From Bog-473 sp963711065 (lineage in GTDB: Bacteria > Actinomycetota > Acidimicrobiia > Acidimicrobiales > RAAP-2), in contig CAVQCO010000007.1 in NCBI GenBank assembly GCA_963711065.1, positions 310,001 through 374,000 of the forward strand: 64,000 nucleotides of DNA. Reading direction: 5' to 3'. The translations under genes were made by a program, and so were the position numbers. Below are positions 25,767 to 34,560 of this stretch, one piece after another; within the stretch, counting starts at the first letter, position 1; every line of letters starts with the position of its first letter. The notes beneath the pieces were generated by a model, which was given only the letters and a program-made list of their open reading frames with translations, was not told the DNA's origin and made no database searches.

Positions 25767-27038
25767 TCAAGCTAAGGATTCGCTAAAGGTTTCGTGCGAA
25801 GGGTCGGGCTCGTCCTTGCGCACGACCTTCCGCCAGGAGATCTCCATCCGGGCTCCGCCCAGCTCCGCCGCACCGATGCTCCAGGTCCCCTGGGTCGATC
25901 GCACCACCGCGTCGGCGATGGCCAGACCCAGCCCGGTGCCCGAGACCGAGTCCGAGGCGCGGTGGAACCGATCGAAGACGGCGTCACGCTGGTCCTCGGG
26001 GATCCCGGGCCCCGAGTCGTCGACGCGCAGGTCCACCCGGTTGCCCCAGTCGCGGATGCTCACCTCGACGCGGCCGGCGTCACCGGCGAACTTGCACCCG
26101 TTGTCGATGAGGACCCCCGCCAACCGGTCGAGCAGGTCCGGCGATGCCTGCACCGTGAACGGGCCGTTCCCGACCCGTTGCACGGAGAGGTGCACCCCGT
26201 GCGTCGCCGCCACCACCCCGAAACGCTCCACGCAGCTCTCCACCACCTCGGCCGCGTCCGTGACGACACCGGTGTCGCCGCCGGCGTGGTCGTCGTCCGC
26301 CCGCGCCAGCCAGAGCAGGTCCTCGACGATGCGGCGCAACCGCGTGCTCTCCCGGCCGATTCGCTCCAGCACGTCGCGGTACGCGGCGGGGTCGCGCTGG
26401 CGGTCGAGGGCCAGGTTCACTTCGGCCTCGATGACCGAGATCGGCGTGCGGAGCTCGTGTGACGCATCCGCGGTGAATTCGGTCTGGCGGCGGCGGACCA
26501 GCTCCGACGGGGCCGAGGCGCGCAGGCCGATGACCGTCGCTCCCGCAAAGACCGCAACAGCGAGGATGAGGCCGAACACCAGTTCGGCGACGAGAAGGGC
26601 CGACTGGACGCTGGCCGTCCCGGCCACGCTCTGGCCGGCGACGAGGACGCTGCCGTGGGAGCGTGCGGCGTCGAACCGGAAGGTCGACGTCCCCAGGGAG
26701 AGACTGACCGGTTCCGCCTTCCATGCCCGGGACGGCAGTGGCGGGGCTCCCGGTGTCAACGAGGTGACCGCACCCGAGGGGGAGATCGACCAGACGAAGA
26801 TGGGAGCGTCGTCGACGTCGGTGTGCTCTCGCGGTGCGCTCGTCCCGGGGAGCGTGAGGGTCTGCTGACTTGCATCCTTGAGCCGGTCCTGCAGACGGGC
26901 GTCTGCATTGCCGACCAGGTGGTCGGTCACGAGGATGTTGAGCGCCACCGCGGCGATCACATAGCCGACCATGACGATGATGGTGGCCACCGCGGCGACC
27001 CGCACGGCATGGCGTCGGTTCGCCCGGGCCAGTTTCAC
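25767..27038 (-). CDS. two-component sensor histidine kinase (OmpR-partner type)
   Basis: 423-residue membrane kinase. The first helix (about 11-35) and second (about 147-172) flank an extracytoplasmic sensor of about 110 residues. HisKA has FTADASHELRTPISVIEAEV with phospho-acceptor His194. The ATPase domain has the N-box LIDNGCKFAG (Gly-Cys-Lys replaces the usual Ala-x-Lys), DDSGPGIPED and GTGLGLAIA. There is no clear HAMP domain. GTG 27038 overlaps the regulator stop (GTGA). The kinase stops 50 bases before the small membrane protein, so it may be in the same transcript as the ApbE-DPA genes. Confidence 0.93.
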   Translation of the reverse strand: MKLARANRRHAVRVAAVATIIVMVGYVIAAVALNILVTDHLVGNADARLQDRLKDASQQTLTLPGTSAPREHTDVDDAPIFVWSISPSGAVTSLTPGAPPLPSRAWKAEPVSLSLGTSTFRFDAARSHGSVLVAGQSVAGTASVQSALLVAELVFGLILAVAVFAGATVIGLRASAPSELVRRRQTEFTADASHELRTPISVIEAEVNLALDRQRDPAAYRDVLERIGRESTRLRRIVEDLLWLARADDDHAGGDTGVVTDAAEVVESCVERFGVVAATHGVHLSVQRVGNGPFTVQASPDLLDRLAGVLIDNGCKFAGDAGRVEVSIRDWGNRVDLRVDDSGPGIPEDQRDAVFDRFHRASDSVSGTGLGLAIADAVVRSTQGTWSIGAAELGGARMEISWRKVVRKDEPDPSHETFSESLA

Positions 27039-27703
27039 GTGGCGACCATCCTGTAGCCCATGCCGCGCACCGTTTCGATGCACGCCGTGCTCTCGGAGAG
27101 TTTCGCCCGTAGTCGCGCGACGTGCACGTCGATCGTGTTCGAACCGACGGCTTCGGCTTCGTCCTCCCACACCTGGGTCGCGATGACCCGGCGCGTCAGG
27201 ACGTTGGGGGAGCGGCGCAGAAGGAGCTCGAGCAGTGACGTCTCGATGGCCGTCAACGACACGCGTGCACCCGCCACGGAGACCTCCCTCGTCGCCGGAT
27301 CGAACCGTAGGTCGGCACAGGCCACGACGGGGTCCACCGTGAGCGGTGGACGGCGTTGCAGGGCATGGATACGTGCCACGAGCTCGGAGAAGTCGAACGG
27401 CTTGACCAGGTAGTCGTCGGCACCGCCATTGAGCCCGGCCACCCGGTCGGCCGGCGCGTCGCGGGCGGTCAGCATGAGGATGGGTGTCCGGTTCCCCTGG
27501 CTCCTCGCCTCGGCGACGACCTCGATCCCGGTGCGCTCGGGCATGCGCCAGTCCAGCACGGCGACGTCATAGTCGTAGGCACGAAGGTGGCGCAGTGCGG
27601 CTGCGCCGTCGGTGACCGCGTCCACCACGTAGCCGCGCTCCACGAGGCCTCGCTCGAGGACCGACCGCAACGCAGCATCGTCCTCGGCGACGAGAACTCT
27701 CAC
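27035..27703 (-). CDS. two-component response regulator, OmpR/PhoB family
   Basis: 222 residues. Receiver: acidic pair EDD near residue 8, phospho-acceptor Asp51 (VAVLDWRMP), Thr79 and Lys101 (LVKPFDF). DNA-binding domain (about 125-220): a winged helix with LTAIETSLLELLLRR and NTIDVHVARLRAKL, ending RGMGYRMVAT. First gene of the long minus-strand run and the likely regulator of the operon that follows it. It is divergent from the Pro/Thr-rich protein gene. Confidence 0.95.
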   Translation of the reverse strand: MRVLVAEDDAALRSVLERGLVERGYVVDAVTDGAAALRHLRAYDYDVAVLDWRMPERTGIEVVAEARSQGNRTPILMLTARDAPADRVAGLNGGADDYLVKPFDFSELVARIHALQRRPPLTVDPVVACADLRFDPATREVSVAGARVSLTAIETSLLELLLRRSPNVLTRRVIATQVWEDEAEAVGSNTIDVHVARLRAKLSESTACIETVRGMGYRMVAT

Positions 27704-27872
27704 CGAGTCCGGGAACCGTCGTGTGACATGCCATGCAGGCTAGGGGGTGCGATTGCCAGCCGGCGCTCGGCCGGCTGTCATGCATTCGTCAGGTTCGAGC
27801 CTTACGCTTGCTGCGTCGTGGACCTCGTGAACGACTCCGCTGCCATGCCGGAGGCCCCGCTGGGCGCGCGGC

Positions 27873-28265
27873 GTGAGGCGTCGCATCGAGCCGTTCTCGC
27901 CGCCCGCCCGGGCGGTGGCGCTGGCCCGTGTCAGACGTCTGACCAGAACGGCGCTCGTGCTGGCCGGCGGCGCCACGGCGTTCATCTGGGTCACCGTCGC
28001 CAGGGAGCACCCGGGGTCGTCGGCCACCTCGAAGGCCATCCCTCCCGTGCCGACGACGGCACGGCCGGGTACGAGCTCCGCCGCCCCGCCCACGACGACC
28101 ACGAGCCCGCCCACCACCACCACCACGAACGGATCGGGCGCCGCTCAGGCCCCGGCGGTCCCGCCCACCACCACGACCACGAGCCCGCCCACCACCACGA
28201 CCACGAGCCCGCCCACCACCACGACGACGCAGCCGGTGGTGACGTCCGGCGGTACGTCGAGGTAG
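27873..28265 (+). CDS. Pro/Thr-rich membrane-anchored or exported protein
   Basis: 130 residues from GTG 27873: basic N-terminus, one hydrophobic segment (about 25-45, TALVLAGGATAFIWVTV), then a tail made almost only of Pro and Thr in PPTTTTTSPP-type repeats. No fold or catalytic domain. Such tails span the cell wall or carry O-linked sugars. The repeat DNA (24-base unit, 28160-28231) is prone to length change. It is divergent from the two-component operon. The opposite reading frames are His-rich but are shadows of the repeat. Confidence 0.55.
   Translation: MRRRIEPFSPPARAVALARVRRLTRTALVLAGGATAFIWVTVAREHPGSSATSKAIPPVPTTARPGTSSAAPPTTTTSPPTTTTTNGSGAAQAPAVPPTTTTTSPPTTTTTSPPTTTTTQPVVTSGGTSR
28160..28231 (+). 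repeat. 24-base tandem repeat, about three copies
   Basis: Unit near CCCGCCCACCACCACGACCA plus GAG, repeated in frame and coding the PPTTTTTS units of the Pro/Thr-rich protein. Upstream copies (about 28085-28130) are less regular. Confidence 0.75.
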
Positions 28266-28353
28266 GGCCGAGCAACCGTTGGGCCGGGAATTGCGCCGGG
28301 AGGTCGAAGCGCCGACAATGACCGGCACGCAGACGGCGCAGGCAGGGTAGGTC

Positions 28354-28992
28354 GTGGAGCATTTCTTGGAGTCAGTGGGCTACGGCGCGGTCTTCGCGCT
28401 CAGCTTCATCTCGGCGATGGGCCTCCCGGTGGGGGCCGAGCTCGCCCTCGTCTTCGGCGGGGTGCTGGCGAGCTCTGCCGGTGCGGAGGCAAACCACGTC
28501 TCGCAACTCTCCTTGGCCCTCGTCATCGTCCTCGCGATCCTGGGCGAGATCCTCGGCTCGCTCGCGGGCTACGCCATCGGCCGCTACGGCGGTCGCCCCC
28601 TGGTCGACAAGTTCGGTAAGTACCTGCTCCTCACCCACCGGGACCTCGACCGGGCCGACGCCTGGTTCGCCCGGAGGGGGGAGCCGGTCGTCCTGTTCGG
28701 GCGCTTCATTCCGTTGCTGCGAAGCTTCGTGTCCTTCGCGGCGGGCCTCGGCGAGATGGCGCTCGGCAAGTTCACCCTCTTCACGGCGATCGGCTGCGTC
28801 GTCTGGTGTACCGCCCTGTGCTCGCTCGGGTACAGCCTCGGGAGCAGTTACAACCACGTGCTCAAGGCGTTCAGCTACGCGGGCTACGTCCTCGGGGCGC
28901 TCGCCGTCGTCGCCGTTGTGTTCGTCTTCTGGCACCGGTTGCGGGAATACCGGAAGCAGCGCGACATGGGGCGGGCACAGACCGAGGCGTGA
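28354..28992 (+). CDS. DedA family membrane protein
   Basis: 212-residue DedA/VTT-domain protein of the kind thought to flip undecaprenyl phosphate or phosphatidylethanolamine across the membrane. Seen: ELALVFGG in the first re-entrant region, GEILGSLAGYAIGRYGG, and GRFIPLLRSFVSFAAGLGEM (the conserved G-R-F-x-P-x-x-R motif). Four to five membrane segments. Start GTG 28354 follows AGGTC. With the DPA genes nearby a link to polyprenyl-phosphate recycling is attractive, but it is a separate transcript. Confidence 0.92.
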   Translation: MEHFLESVGYGAVFALSFISAMGLPVGAELALVFGGVLASSAGAEANHVSQLSLALVIVLAILGEILGSLAGYAIGRYGGRPLVDKFGKYLLLTHRDLDRADAWFARRGEPVVLFGRFIPLLRSFVSFAAGLGEMALGKFTLFTAIGCVVWCTALCSLGYSLGSSYNHVLKAFSYAGYVLGALAVVAVVFVFWHRLREYRKQRDMGRAQTEA

Positions 28993-29351
28993 GCGCGGCT
29001 TCCTGACCGAGCCGGGGGTCGCTGCATTCGACCTCCGTCGTCTCGGCGCGATCGCCGTGTCGCAACCGCTTGGCAACCACCACGGCGTTTTGGACGTCAA
29101 GGGCGTCGCGCCGGGCGACGAAGAGTGGAGCAAGCGTTGTTGAAATGCCCATTGAACTGATTTCTCCGGAAATGTTACGTTCGAACTGGGACGAGGGTGA
29201 GAGGGGATGAGGGGGCACATGCCGATTGGATGTCGTCGCGTCGCGACTCCGGTCGACCGCCCGGTCTGGAACGACTCGGTCTGGCGCTCGGTGCGGAGCC
29301 GGTTGGCCCCGCACCGGTCGATCTGGAACTGACGGGTCACAAGGCGGTCTC
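28993..29351. other. 359-base upstream region of the first tandem GGDEF-EAL gene
   Basis: No long gene. It contains an element at 29140-29205 that recurs before the second GGDEF-EAL gene: CATTGAA, ATTTC/TTTC, CCGG and TGTTAC-x-TTC in the same order, followed by a purine-rich GAG/GTGAGGG stretch. Just after it, a possible 37-codon leader ORF (29219-29332) begins behind a GGGGG ribosome site. Otherwise nothing recognisable. Confidence 0.5.
29219..29332 (+). CDS. possible leader peptide (37 residues)
   Basis: ATG 29219 follows GAGGGGATGAGGGGGCAC, a strong purine tract, and encodes a basic, Trp-containing peptide (MPIGCRRVATPVDRP...) that ends 19 bases before the GGDEF-EAL start. No homolog recognised. 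It may only be a chance ORF; the case rests on the ribosome site and on a similar small ORF before the paralog. Confidence 0.3.
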   Translation: MPIGCRRVATPVDRPVWNDSVWRSVRSRLAPHRSIWN

Positions 29352-32093
29352 ATGACAGGCGGGCAAGCAGGTCTACGGACGTCGGCGCGGATCGTCGTCG
29401 CGGCATGGGCCATGGCGGGCGCGGTGACGCTGGCGGCCGCCGTTCTCCGCCTCTCGGTGGCCGGCTGGCCCGGCGGGAGCGAGGCGGTGTTCGCTGCGGT
29501 CTTCGGACTCCTGATGGGAGCCAGCATGATCTGGCCCATCCGGCTCTCCGTCGACGACGAATCGGATGCCTTCGACCTCGACGAGGGCTTCTTCGTCTTG
29601 CTGATCCTGCTCGTGCCGGCGGCACTGACGGTGCTGGTGTTCGCCGTCGTGGCGGTGGTGGTCCAGGCGGTGAAGCGACGGGCGCTGGTCCAATCGGTGT
29701 TCAACGTCGGCCAGGTCGTCACGTCGGCGGGGTTCGCCGCCGCCGTGTTCGTCCTGGTGCGGGGAACCGACTTCCAAGTGGGCTACGCGACCGTGGGCGC
29801 CGCGGTGACCGGGGCCATCTGCTATCTCCTGGTCGGCACGGGAGCGATCATCTCCATCCTGGCGGCGCTGCGCACACCGTGGCGGGAAAACGTGTTCGGC
29901 GGCATGGAGGGAAAGCTTCTCGTGGCCGCCGGCAGCATCGGCATCGCCGTGCCGACGGCGCTCCTCCTGGCCGACCAGCCCGAATTCTTGCCGCTGGCCG
30001 TGCTCCCCCTGCTCGTCCTCCGCTACCTCGGCGAGGGGCACGTCTACGCGCGTAACGACAGAATGCGGTTGCGCGGCCTCTTCGAAGCCACGCTCGACGT
30101 CAACCGTTCGATCGGCCGCGACCAGACGCGCGTCGCCGTGTTGAGCTCCGCCGGCTCGCTGCTCCGCACGTCCGACGTGACCCTCGCACCGGAACCGCCC
30201 GACAGCCAGGACGCCACCCTCTCCGCGCCGGTCGAACTGGCCGACCGCAGGCTCTGGCTGTCCGTCTCGGGTCGGAGCCGGACCGAACCGTTCGACGAAG
30301 CCGACCGGGCCTTGCTCGATGCGCTCGCCTCCGTCGGCGCCGTCGCCCTCGCCAACGCCGACCTGTATGCGGAGGTGGAGCGGCAGAAGGACAACCTCTC
30401 CGTCATCACGAGCAGCCTCGGCGAGGGCGTCTGCGCCATCAACAAGAGCGGGGAGATCACGTTCATGAACCCCGCCGGTGCCGGCATGCTGGGCTGGTCC
30501 GACCGGGTCCTGGGCAACGGGCAGCCCTCGGCCGCCATCGAGACGCCGCGCTTCCTGCTCGACCCGGCCATGCGGGCCATGTCGTTGCGCCAGAACGTGG
30601 TGTGCGAAGACCTCCGGTTCGAGCGCGCCGACGGCTCGCAGTTCCCGGTGACCATGACCGCCTCGCCGGTGGTCGGCGATTCGCAGCCGTCGGCCGCGGT
30701 CATCGTGTTCCGCGACACGTCCGAACGGAAGGCGTTCGAAGAACAGCTGGCGCGGCATGCCTTCCAGGACCCCTTGACCGGGCTCGCCAACCGGCGGCTC
30801 CTGCTCGACCATCTCGACCATGCGTTGCTGCAGGCCGACCGCAGCGGAGGGCGGGTGGCCGTGCTCTTCGGCGACATCGACCGCTTCAAGGTCGTCAACG
30901 ACAACCTCGGCCATCAGGTCGGCGACGAGCTGCTCCGGGCGGTTGCGGAGCGGCTCCGCCGCGTGATCCGACCCGGCGACACGTTGTCGCGTTTCGGTGG
31001 TGACGAGTTCGTGGTCATCCTGGAAGGCGTTGCGGCCGCCGACGACGCCGGCCAGGTGGCCGAGAGAGTGCTCGAGGCGTTGCGTGAGCCCGTGCTCCTC
31101 GGCAGCGGGCACGAGGTCGTGGCGACGATGAGCATCGGCATGGCGCTGAGCCAGACCGGGACCTCACGCGACGACCTCCTCCATGATGCGGACGTGGCGA
31201 TGTACCGGGCCAAGGAGCTCGGACGTGGGGGCCAGGTGGCGGTGTTCGACGGGGAAGGGATGGGCGAGCGTTCCGCCGCACGCCTCGACCTCGACACCGC
31301 GCTGCATCACGCCCTGGAGCGCAACGAGGTCGAGGTCTACTTCCAGCCCCTGGTCTCGTTGGTCGACCAGCGGATCATGGGGGCCGAGGCGCTGGTCCGG
31401 TGGGATCACCCCGAACACGGGATCCTGTCTCCGGCGCAATTCATCGAGCTGGCCGAGGACAACGGGACGATCCTGCCGATCGGACATGCGGTGCTCGAGT
31501 ACGCGTGCCGGCGTGCGAAGGACTGGCACGACGCGGGCGTGCCGCTGCAGGTCTGCGTCAACCTGTCGGCGCGCCAGTTCACCCAGGCGGGCCTGGAGGC
31601 GCAGGTGTCGGACGTGCTCGCCAGCACCGGGATCGAGCCGTCGTCGCTGCTCCTCGAGATCACCGAGAGCCTGGCCATGCACGACGTCGAGGCGACGTCC
31701 ACCATCCTGACCAGGCTCCACGACCTGGGGGTCCGTCTGGCCATCGACGACTTCGGCACCGGGCACTCCTCGCTGGGGTACCTCGCCCGGTTCCCCATCG
31801 ACGTCATCAAGATCGACCAGAGCTTCGCCCGCGACATCGACCGGGACCCGGTGAAGGCGGCGATCGTCTCCGCGGTGGTCGCGCTCTCCCGGGCGATCGG
31901 ATCGACGACGGTGGTCGAGGGGGTCGAGACCCTCCCCGAGCTCGAGCAGATCAAGAGCCTCGGGTGCGACATCGCCCAAGGCTTCTACTTCTCGCGACCC
32001 CTTCCCACCGCCGCGTTCGACGAGCTGCTGTGGGCCGGCCAGACCACTCCCGCCGGCCTCGACGTCAGGGCACGGGAGGCACTGATCCGCTAG
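29352..32093 (+). CDS. membrane-bound diguanylate cyclase/phosphodiesterase (7-8 TM, GAF, PAS, GGDEF, EAL)
   Basis: 913 residues. Residues about 10-235 form seven or eight membrane helices, a MASE-like sensory region. Next come a GAF-like segment (RMRLRGLFEATLDVNRSIGRDQTR to ALANADLYAEV) and a PAS domain (SLGEGVCAINKSGEITFMNPAGAGMLGW). GGDEF has an intact FGGDEF with I-site RPGD five residues before; EAL has EALVRW, NLSARQF and DDFGTGHSSLGYL. Both halves look catalytic. ATG 29352 is chosen because the upstream extension to 29226 is Arg-rich and not family-like. The next gene is a paralog lacking the membrane part. Confidence 0.93.
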   Translation: MTGGQAGLRTSARIVVAAWAMAGAVTLAAAVLRLSVAGWPGGSEAVFAAVFGLLMGASMIWPIRLSVDDESDAFDLDEGFFVLLILLVPAALTVLVFAVVAVVVQAVKRRALVQSVFNVGQVVTSAGFAAAVFVLVRGTDFQVGYATVGAAVTGAICYLLVGTGAIISILAALRTPWRENVFGGMEGKLLVAAGSIGIAVPTALLLADQPEFLPLAVLPLLVLRYLGEGHVYARNDRMRLRGLFEATLDVNRSIGRDQTRVAVLSSAGSLLRTSDVTLAPEPPDSQDATLSAPVELADRRLWLSVSGRSRTEPFDEADRALLDALASVGAVALANADLYAEVERQKDNLSVITSSLGEGVCAINKSGEITFMNPAGAGMLGWSDRVLGNGQPSAAIETPRFLLDPAMRAMSLRQNVVCEDLRFERADGSQFPVTMTASPVVGDSQPSAAVIVFRDTSERKAFEEQLARHAFQDPLTGLANRRLLLDHLDHALLQADRSGGRVAVLFGDIDRFKVVNDNLGHQVGDELLRAVAERLRRVIRPGDTLSRFGGDEFVVILEGVAAADDAGQVAERVLEALREPVLLGSGHEVVATMSIGMALSQTGTSRDDLLHDADVAMYRAKELGRGGQVAVFDGEGMGERSAARLDLDTALHHALERNEVEVYFQPLVSLVDQRIMGAEALVRWDHPEHGILSPAQFIELAEDNGTILPIGHAVLEYACRRAKDWHDAGVPLQVCVNLSARQFTQAGLEAQVSDVLASTGIEPSSLLLEITESLAMHDVEATSTILTRLHDLGVRLAIDDFGTGHSSLGYLARFPIDVIKIDQSFARDIDRDPVKAAIVSAVVALSRAIGSTTVVEGVETLPELEQIKSLGCDIAQGFYFSRPLPTAAFDELLWAGQTTPAGLDVRAREALIR

Positions 32094-32439
32094 GCCCGAG
32101 GGGTCCGCGGTCGTCGCCCGCCCACCGCGTCCACGGGGCACCGCGGCAGTGCAACCCGTTTGCGACCGGGCTGAAACAGATCCTGGTCAATGACGCCGCG
32201 CACGGGTGCCGGACGGGTCGAAAAGGGCTGAAAGCCCTCTGGGTGGTGGAAAAGTCATTGAAGTCATATTTCGCCGGTGTTACCTTCCCAATCGGAGGCC
32301 GTGAGGGAGGGGAAGCATTGGCGATTCTTCGGAGTCGTGCCCACCGTTCGCCGGGTCGTCGGAGCGGGTGGGCGAGCGCTCTTCTGGTCGGCGCTGCCGC
32401 GCCGAGCACGCCGTTGCCGAGAGTGGCGACACCGGCGCC
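32094..32439. other. upstream region of the second GGDEF-EAL gene
   Basis: Holds a terminator-like hairpin (32224-32238), the second copy of the shared upstream element (32246-32310) and a possible 42-codon leader (TTG 32318 behind GGGAGGGGAAGCA) whose stop overlaps ATG 32440. The first 130 bases show nothing else. Confidence 0.45.
32224..32238 (+). terminator. short hairpin between the two GGDEF-EAL genes
   Basis: AGGGCT-GAA-AGCCCT, a perfect 6-pair stem with a 3-base loop, followed by CTGGG rather than a T-run. It may end or weaken transcription from the first gene ahead of the second promoter. Confidence 0.45.
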
Positions 32440-34560
32440 ATGGTGACGATCATGGCGACCCTCGGCACGTCGTGGCGGCGCATGCGCTCCCTCGGGTCGG
32501 GGCACTTCTCCGCCCGTCACGACCGGTCGCTGCTCCGGGGCCTCTTCGAGTCCATGCTCGAGATCAACCGGTCCATGGGGACCGACGAGACACGGTCCGC
32601 CGTGCTGGCCTCGGCCCGGTCGCTGCTGCGCTCCACCGACGCCACCCTGACGCCGGCCCGGCCCTCCGGTGACGGCCTCGCCGCGCCGCTCGCCCTCGCG
32701 GGGGGGACCCTCTGGCTCGGCGTCTCCGGTCGCCGCAGGACCGAGCCCTTCGACGAAGCCGATCGGGCCCTCATGGAGGCCCTGGCCAGCGTCGGGTCGA
32801 TCGCCTTGGCGAATGCCGGTCTCTACGGCGAGGTGCGGCGACAGAAGGAGGAGCTGTCGGTGATCACCGACAGCCTGGGCGAAGGCGTGTGCGCGGTCGG
32901 CGCGGACGGTTCGATCACGTTCATGAACCCCGCCGGGGCCAGCATGCTGGGTTGGTACGCGCTGGGCACCGATGCCGACGGCAGCCCGGTCGTCCCCGCC
33001 GGCCCGGCGCCCCGGTTCCTTCTCGAGCCCGCCCAGCGGGCCATCGCGGGACGGCGCGACGTCATCAGCTACGACACGCGATTCGACCGGCTCGACGGCT
33101 CGCATTTCCCCGTGACGATGACGGCGTCACCGGTCGTGGGGGACGCGTCCGCCACCGGAGCCGTCATCGTCTTCCGGGACATGTCGGAGCGCAAGGCGTT
33201 CGAGGAGCAGCTGGCGCGGCATGCGTTCCAGGACGCCCTGACGGGCTTGGCCAACCGGCGGCTCCTCCTCGACCACCTCGACCACGCACTGCTGCAGGCG
33301 GAACGCACGGGGAGCCGGGTCGCCGTCCTGTTCTGTGACATCGACCGCTTCAAGCTGGTCAACGACAACCTCGGCCATCAGGTCGGCGACGAGCTGCTGC
33401 GGGTCATCGGGGAGCGCCTCCGCCGCGCCGTCCGGCCCGGGGACACGCTGTCACGCTACGGCGGCGACGAGTTCGTGGTCCTCCTGGAGGGCGTGTCCTC
33501 CCCCGAGGATGCCGGCGACGTGGCCGCCAGGGTCCTCGACGCCCTGCGCGGGCCCGTCACGCTGAGCGCCGGTCACGAGGTCGTGGCCACCATGAGCATC
33601 GGCGTGGCGCTGAGCGAGCCCGCGAAGTCCCGCGACGACCTCCTGCACGACGCCGACGTCGCGATGTACCGGGCCAAGGAGCGCGGACGCGGGGGCCAGT
33701 ACGCGTACTTCGACGTGGACCGCGTGGGCTCCCGGTCCATGGAGCGCCTCGACCTCGACACGGCACTGCACCAGATCGTGGAACGGGGCGAGATCGAGGT
33801 GCACTACCAGCCGCTCGTCTCGTTGGGCGACCTGCGGATCGTCGGCGCCGAGGCCCTCGTGCGATGGAGCCACCCCGACCACGGGATCCTGCTGCCGGCG
33901 CAGTTCATCCAGTTGGCCGAGGACAACGGGACCGTGTTCGAGATCGGAAGGATCGTGCTCGAGCAGGCCTGTCGACAGGCGAGGGCCTGGCACCAGGAAT
34001 TCGGCGTGAGGCTCCAGATCGGCGTGAACCTGTCCGCCCGCCAGTTCCACCAGGTCGGCCTGGCCGACGACGTCGCGGCGGTGCTCCGGAGCACCGCGAT
34101 CGACCCCTCGCAGCTGTGCCTCGAGATCACCGAGAGCCTCGCGATGGACGACGTGGACCTGACCTGCGCCGTCCTGACCCGCCTGCACGCCCTGGGCGTC
34201 CGGGTGGCCATCGACGACTTCGGGACGGGGCACTCGTCGCTGGGCCACCTGGCCCGGCTCCCCGTCGACGTCGTCAAGGTCGACCGGAGCTTCGTGCTCG
34301 ACATCGAGCGGGACCCCGTCAAGTCGGCCATCGTCTCCGCCGTCGTCGCGCTGTCGGGGGCCATCGGCTCGACCACGGTGGTGGAGGGCGTCGAGACCCT
34401 GGCGCAACTCGAGGAGCTCACGAACCTCGGCTGTGAGGTCGCGCAGGGCTACTACTTCTCACGCCCGGTGCCCGCCGGCGCCATCGGCAGGCTGTTGACG
34501 GCCGACGTGGCCGCGCCGGCGCCCGAGCTCAGCCTCGTGCGCTGGGCGCACGCCGGCTAA
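32440..34560 (+). CDS. soluble diguanylate cyclase/phosphodiesterase (GAF-PAS-GGDEF-EAL), tandem paralog
   Basis: 706 residues. From RHDRSLLRGLFESMLEINRSMGTDETR on, it aligns without large gaps to the preceding protein but has no membrane region. PAS: SLGEGVCAVGADGSITFMNPAGASMLGW. GGDEF intact (YGGDEF, I-site RPGD); EAL intact (EALVRW, NLSARQF, DDFGTGHSSLGHL). It is a tandem duplicate that lost, or never had, the sensory helices. Start: ATG 32440 overlaps the stop of a short leader ORF; GTG 32368 would add 24 Arg/Ser-rich residues. Confidence 0.92.
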   Translation: MVTIMATLGTSWRRMRSLGSGHFSARHDRSLLRGLFESMLEINRSMGTDETRSAVLASARSLLRSTDATLTPARPSGDGLAAPLALAGGTLWLGVSGRRRTEPFDEADRALMEALASVGSIALANAGLYGEVRRQKEELSVITDSLGEGVCAVGADGSITFMNPAGASMLGWYALGTDADGSPVVPAGPAPRFLLEPAQRAIAGRRDVISYDTRFDRLDGSHFPVTMTASPVVGDASATGAVIVFRDMSERKAFEEQLARHAFQDALTGLANRRLLLDHLDHALLQAERTGSRVAVLFCDIDRFKLVNDNLGHQVGDELLRVIGERLRRAVRPGDTLSRYGGDEFVVLLEGVSSPEDAGDVAARVLDALRGPVTLSAGHEVVATMSIGVALSEPAKSRDDLLHDADVAMYRAKERGRGGQYAYFDVDRVGSRSMERLDLDTALHQIVERGEIEVHYQPLVSLGDLRIVGAEALVRWSHPDHGILLPAQFIQLAEDNGTVFEIGRIVLEQACRQARAWHQEFGVRLQIGVNLSARQFHQVGLADDVAAVLRSTAIDPSQLCLEITESLAMDDVDLTCAVLTRLHALGVRVAIDDFGTGHSSLGHLARLPVDVVKVDRSFVLDIERDPVKSAIVSAVVALSGAIGSTTVVEGVETLAQLEELTNLGCEVAQGYYFSRPVPAGAIGRLLTADVAAPAPELSLVRWAHAG

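Noticed and set aside
27356..28321. His-rich protein (HHHHDHEPAHHH) on the plus strand
   Set aside because: Shadow of the CCACCACCACGAC repeat that codes the Pro/Thr tail in another frame; it has no start region or homology and overlaps the response regulator gene antisense.
29140..29351. c-di-GMP riboswitch before the GGDEF-EAL gene
   Set aside because: No GEMM-type conserved bases or tetraloop/receptor pattern seen; the shared element looks like promoter DNA.
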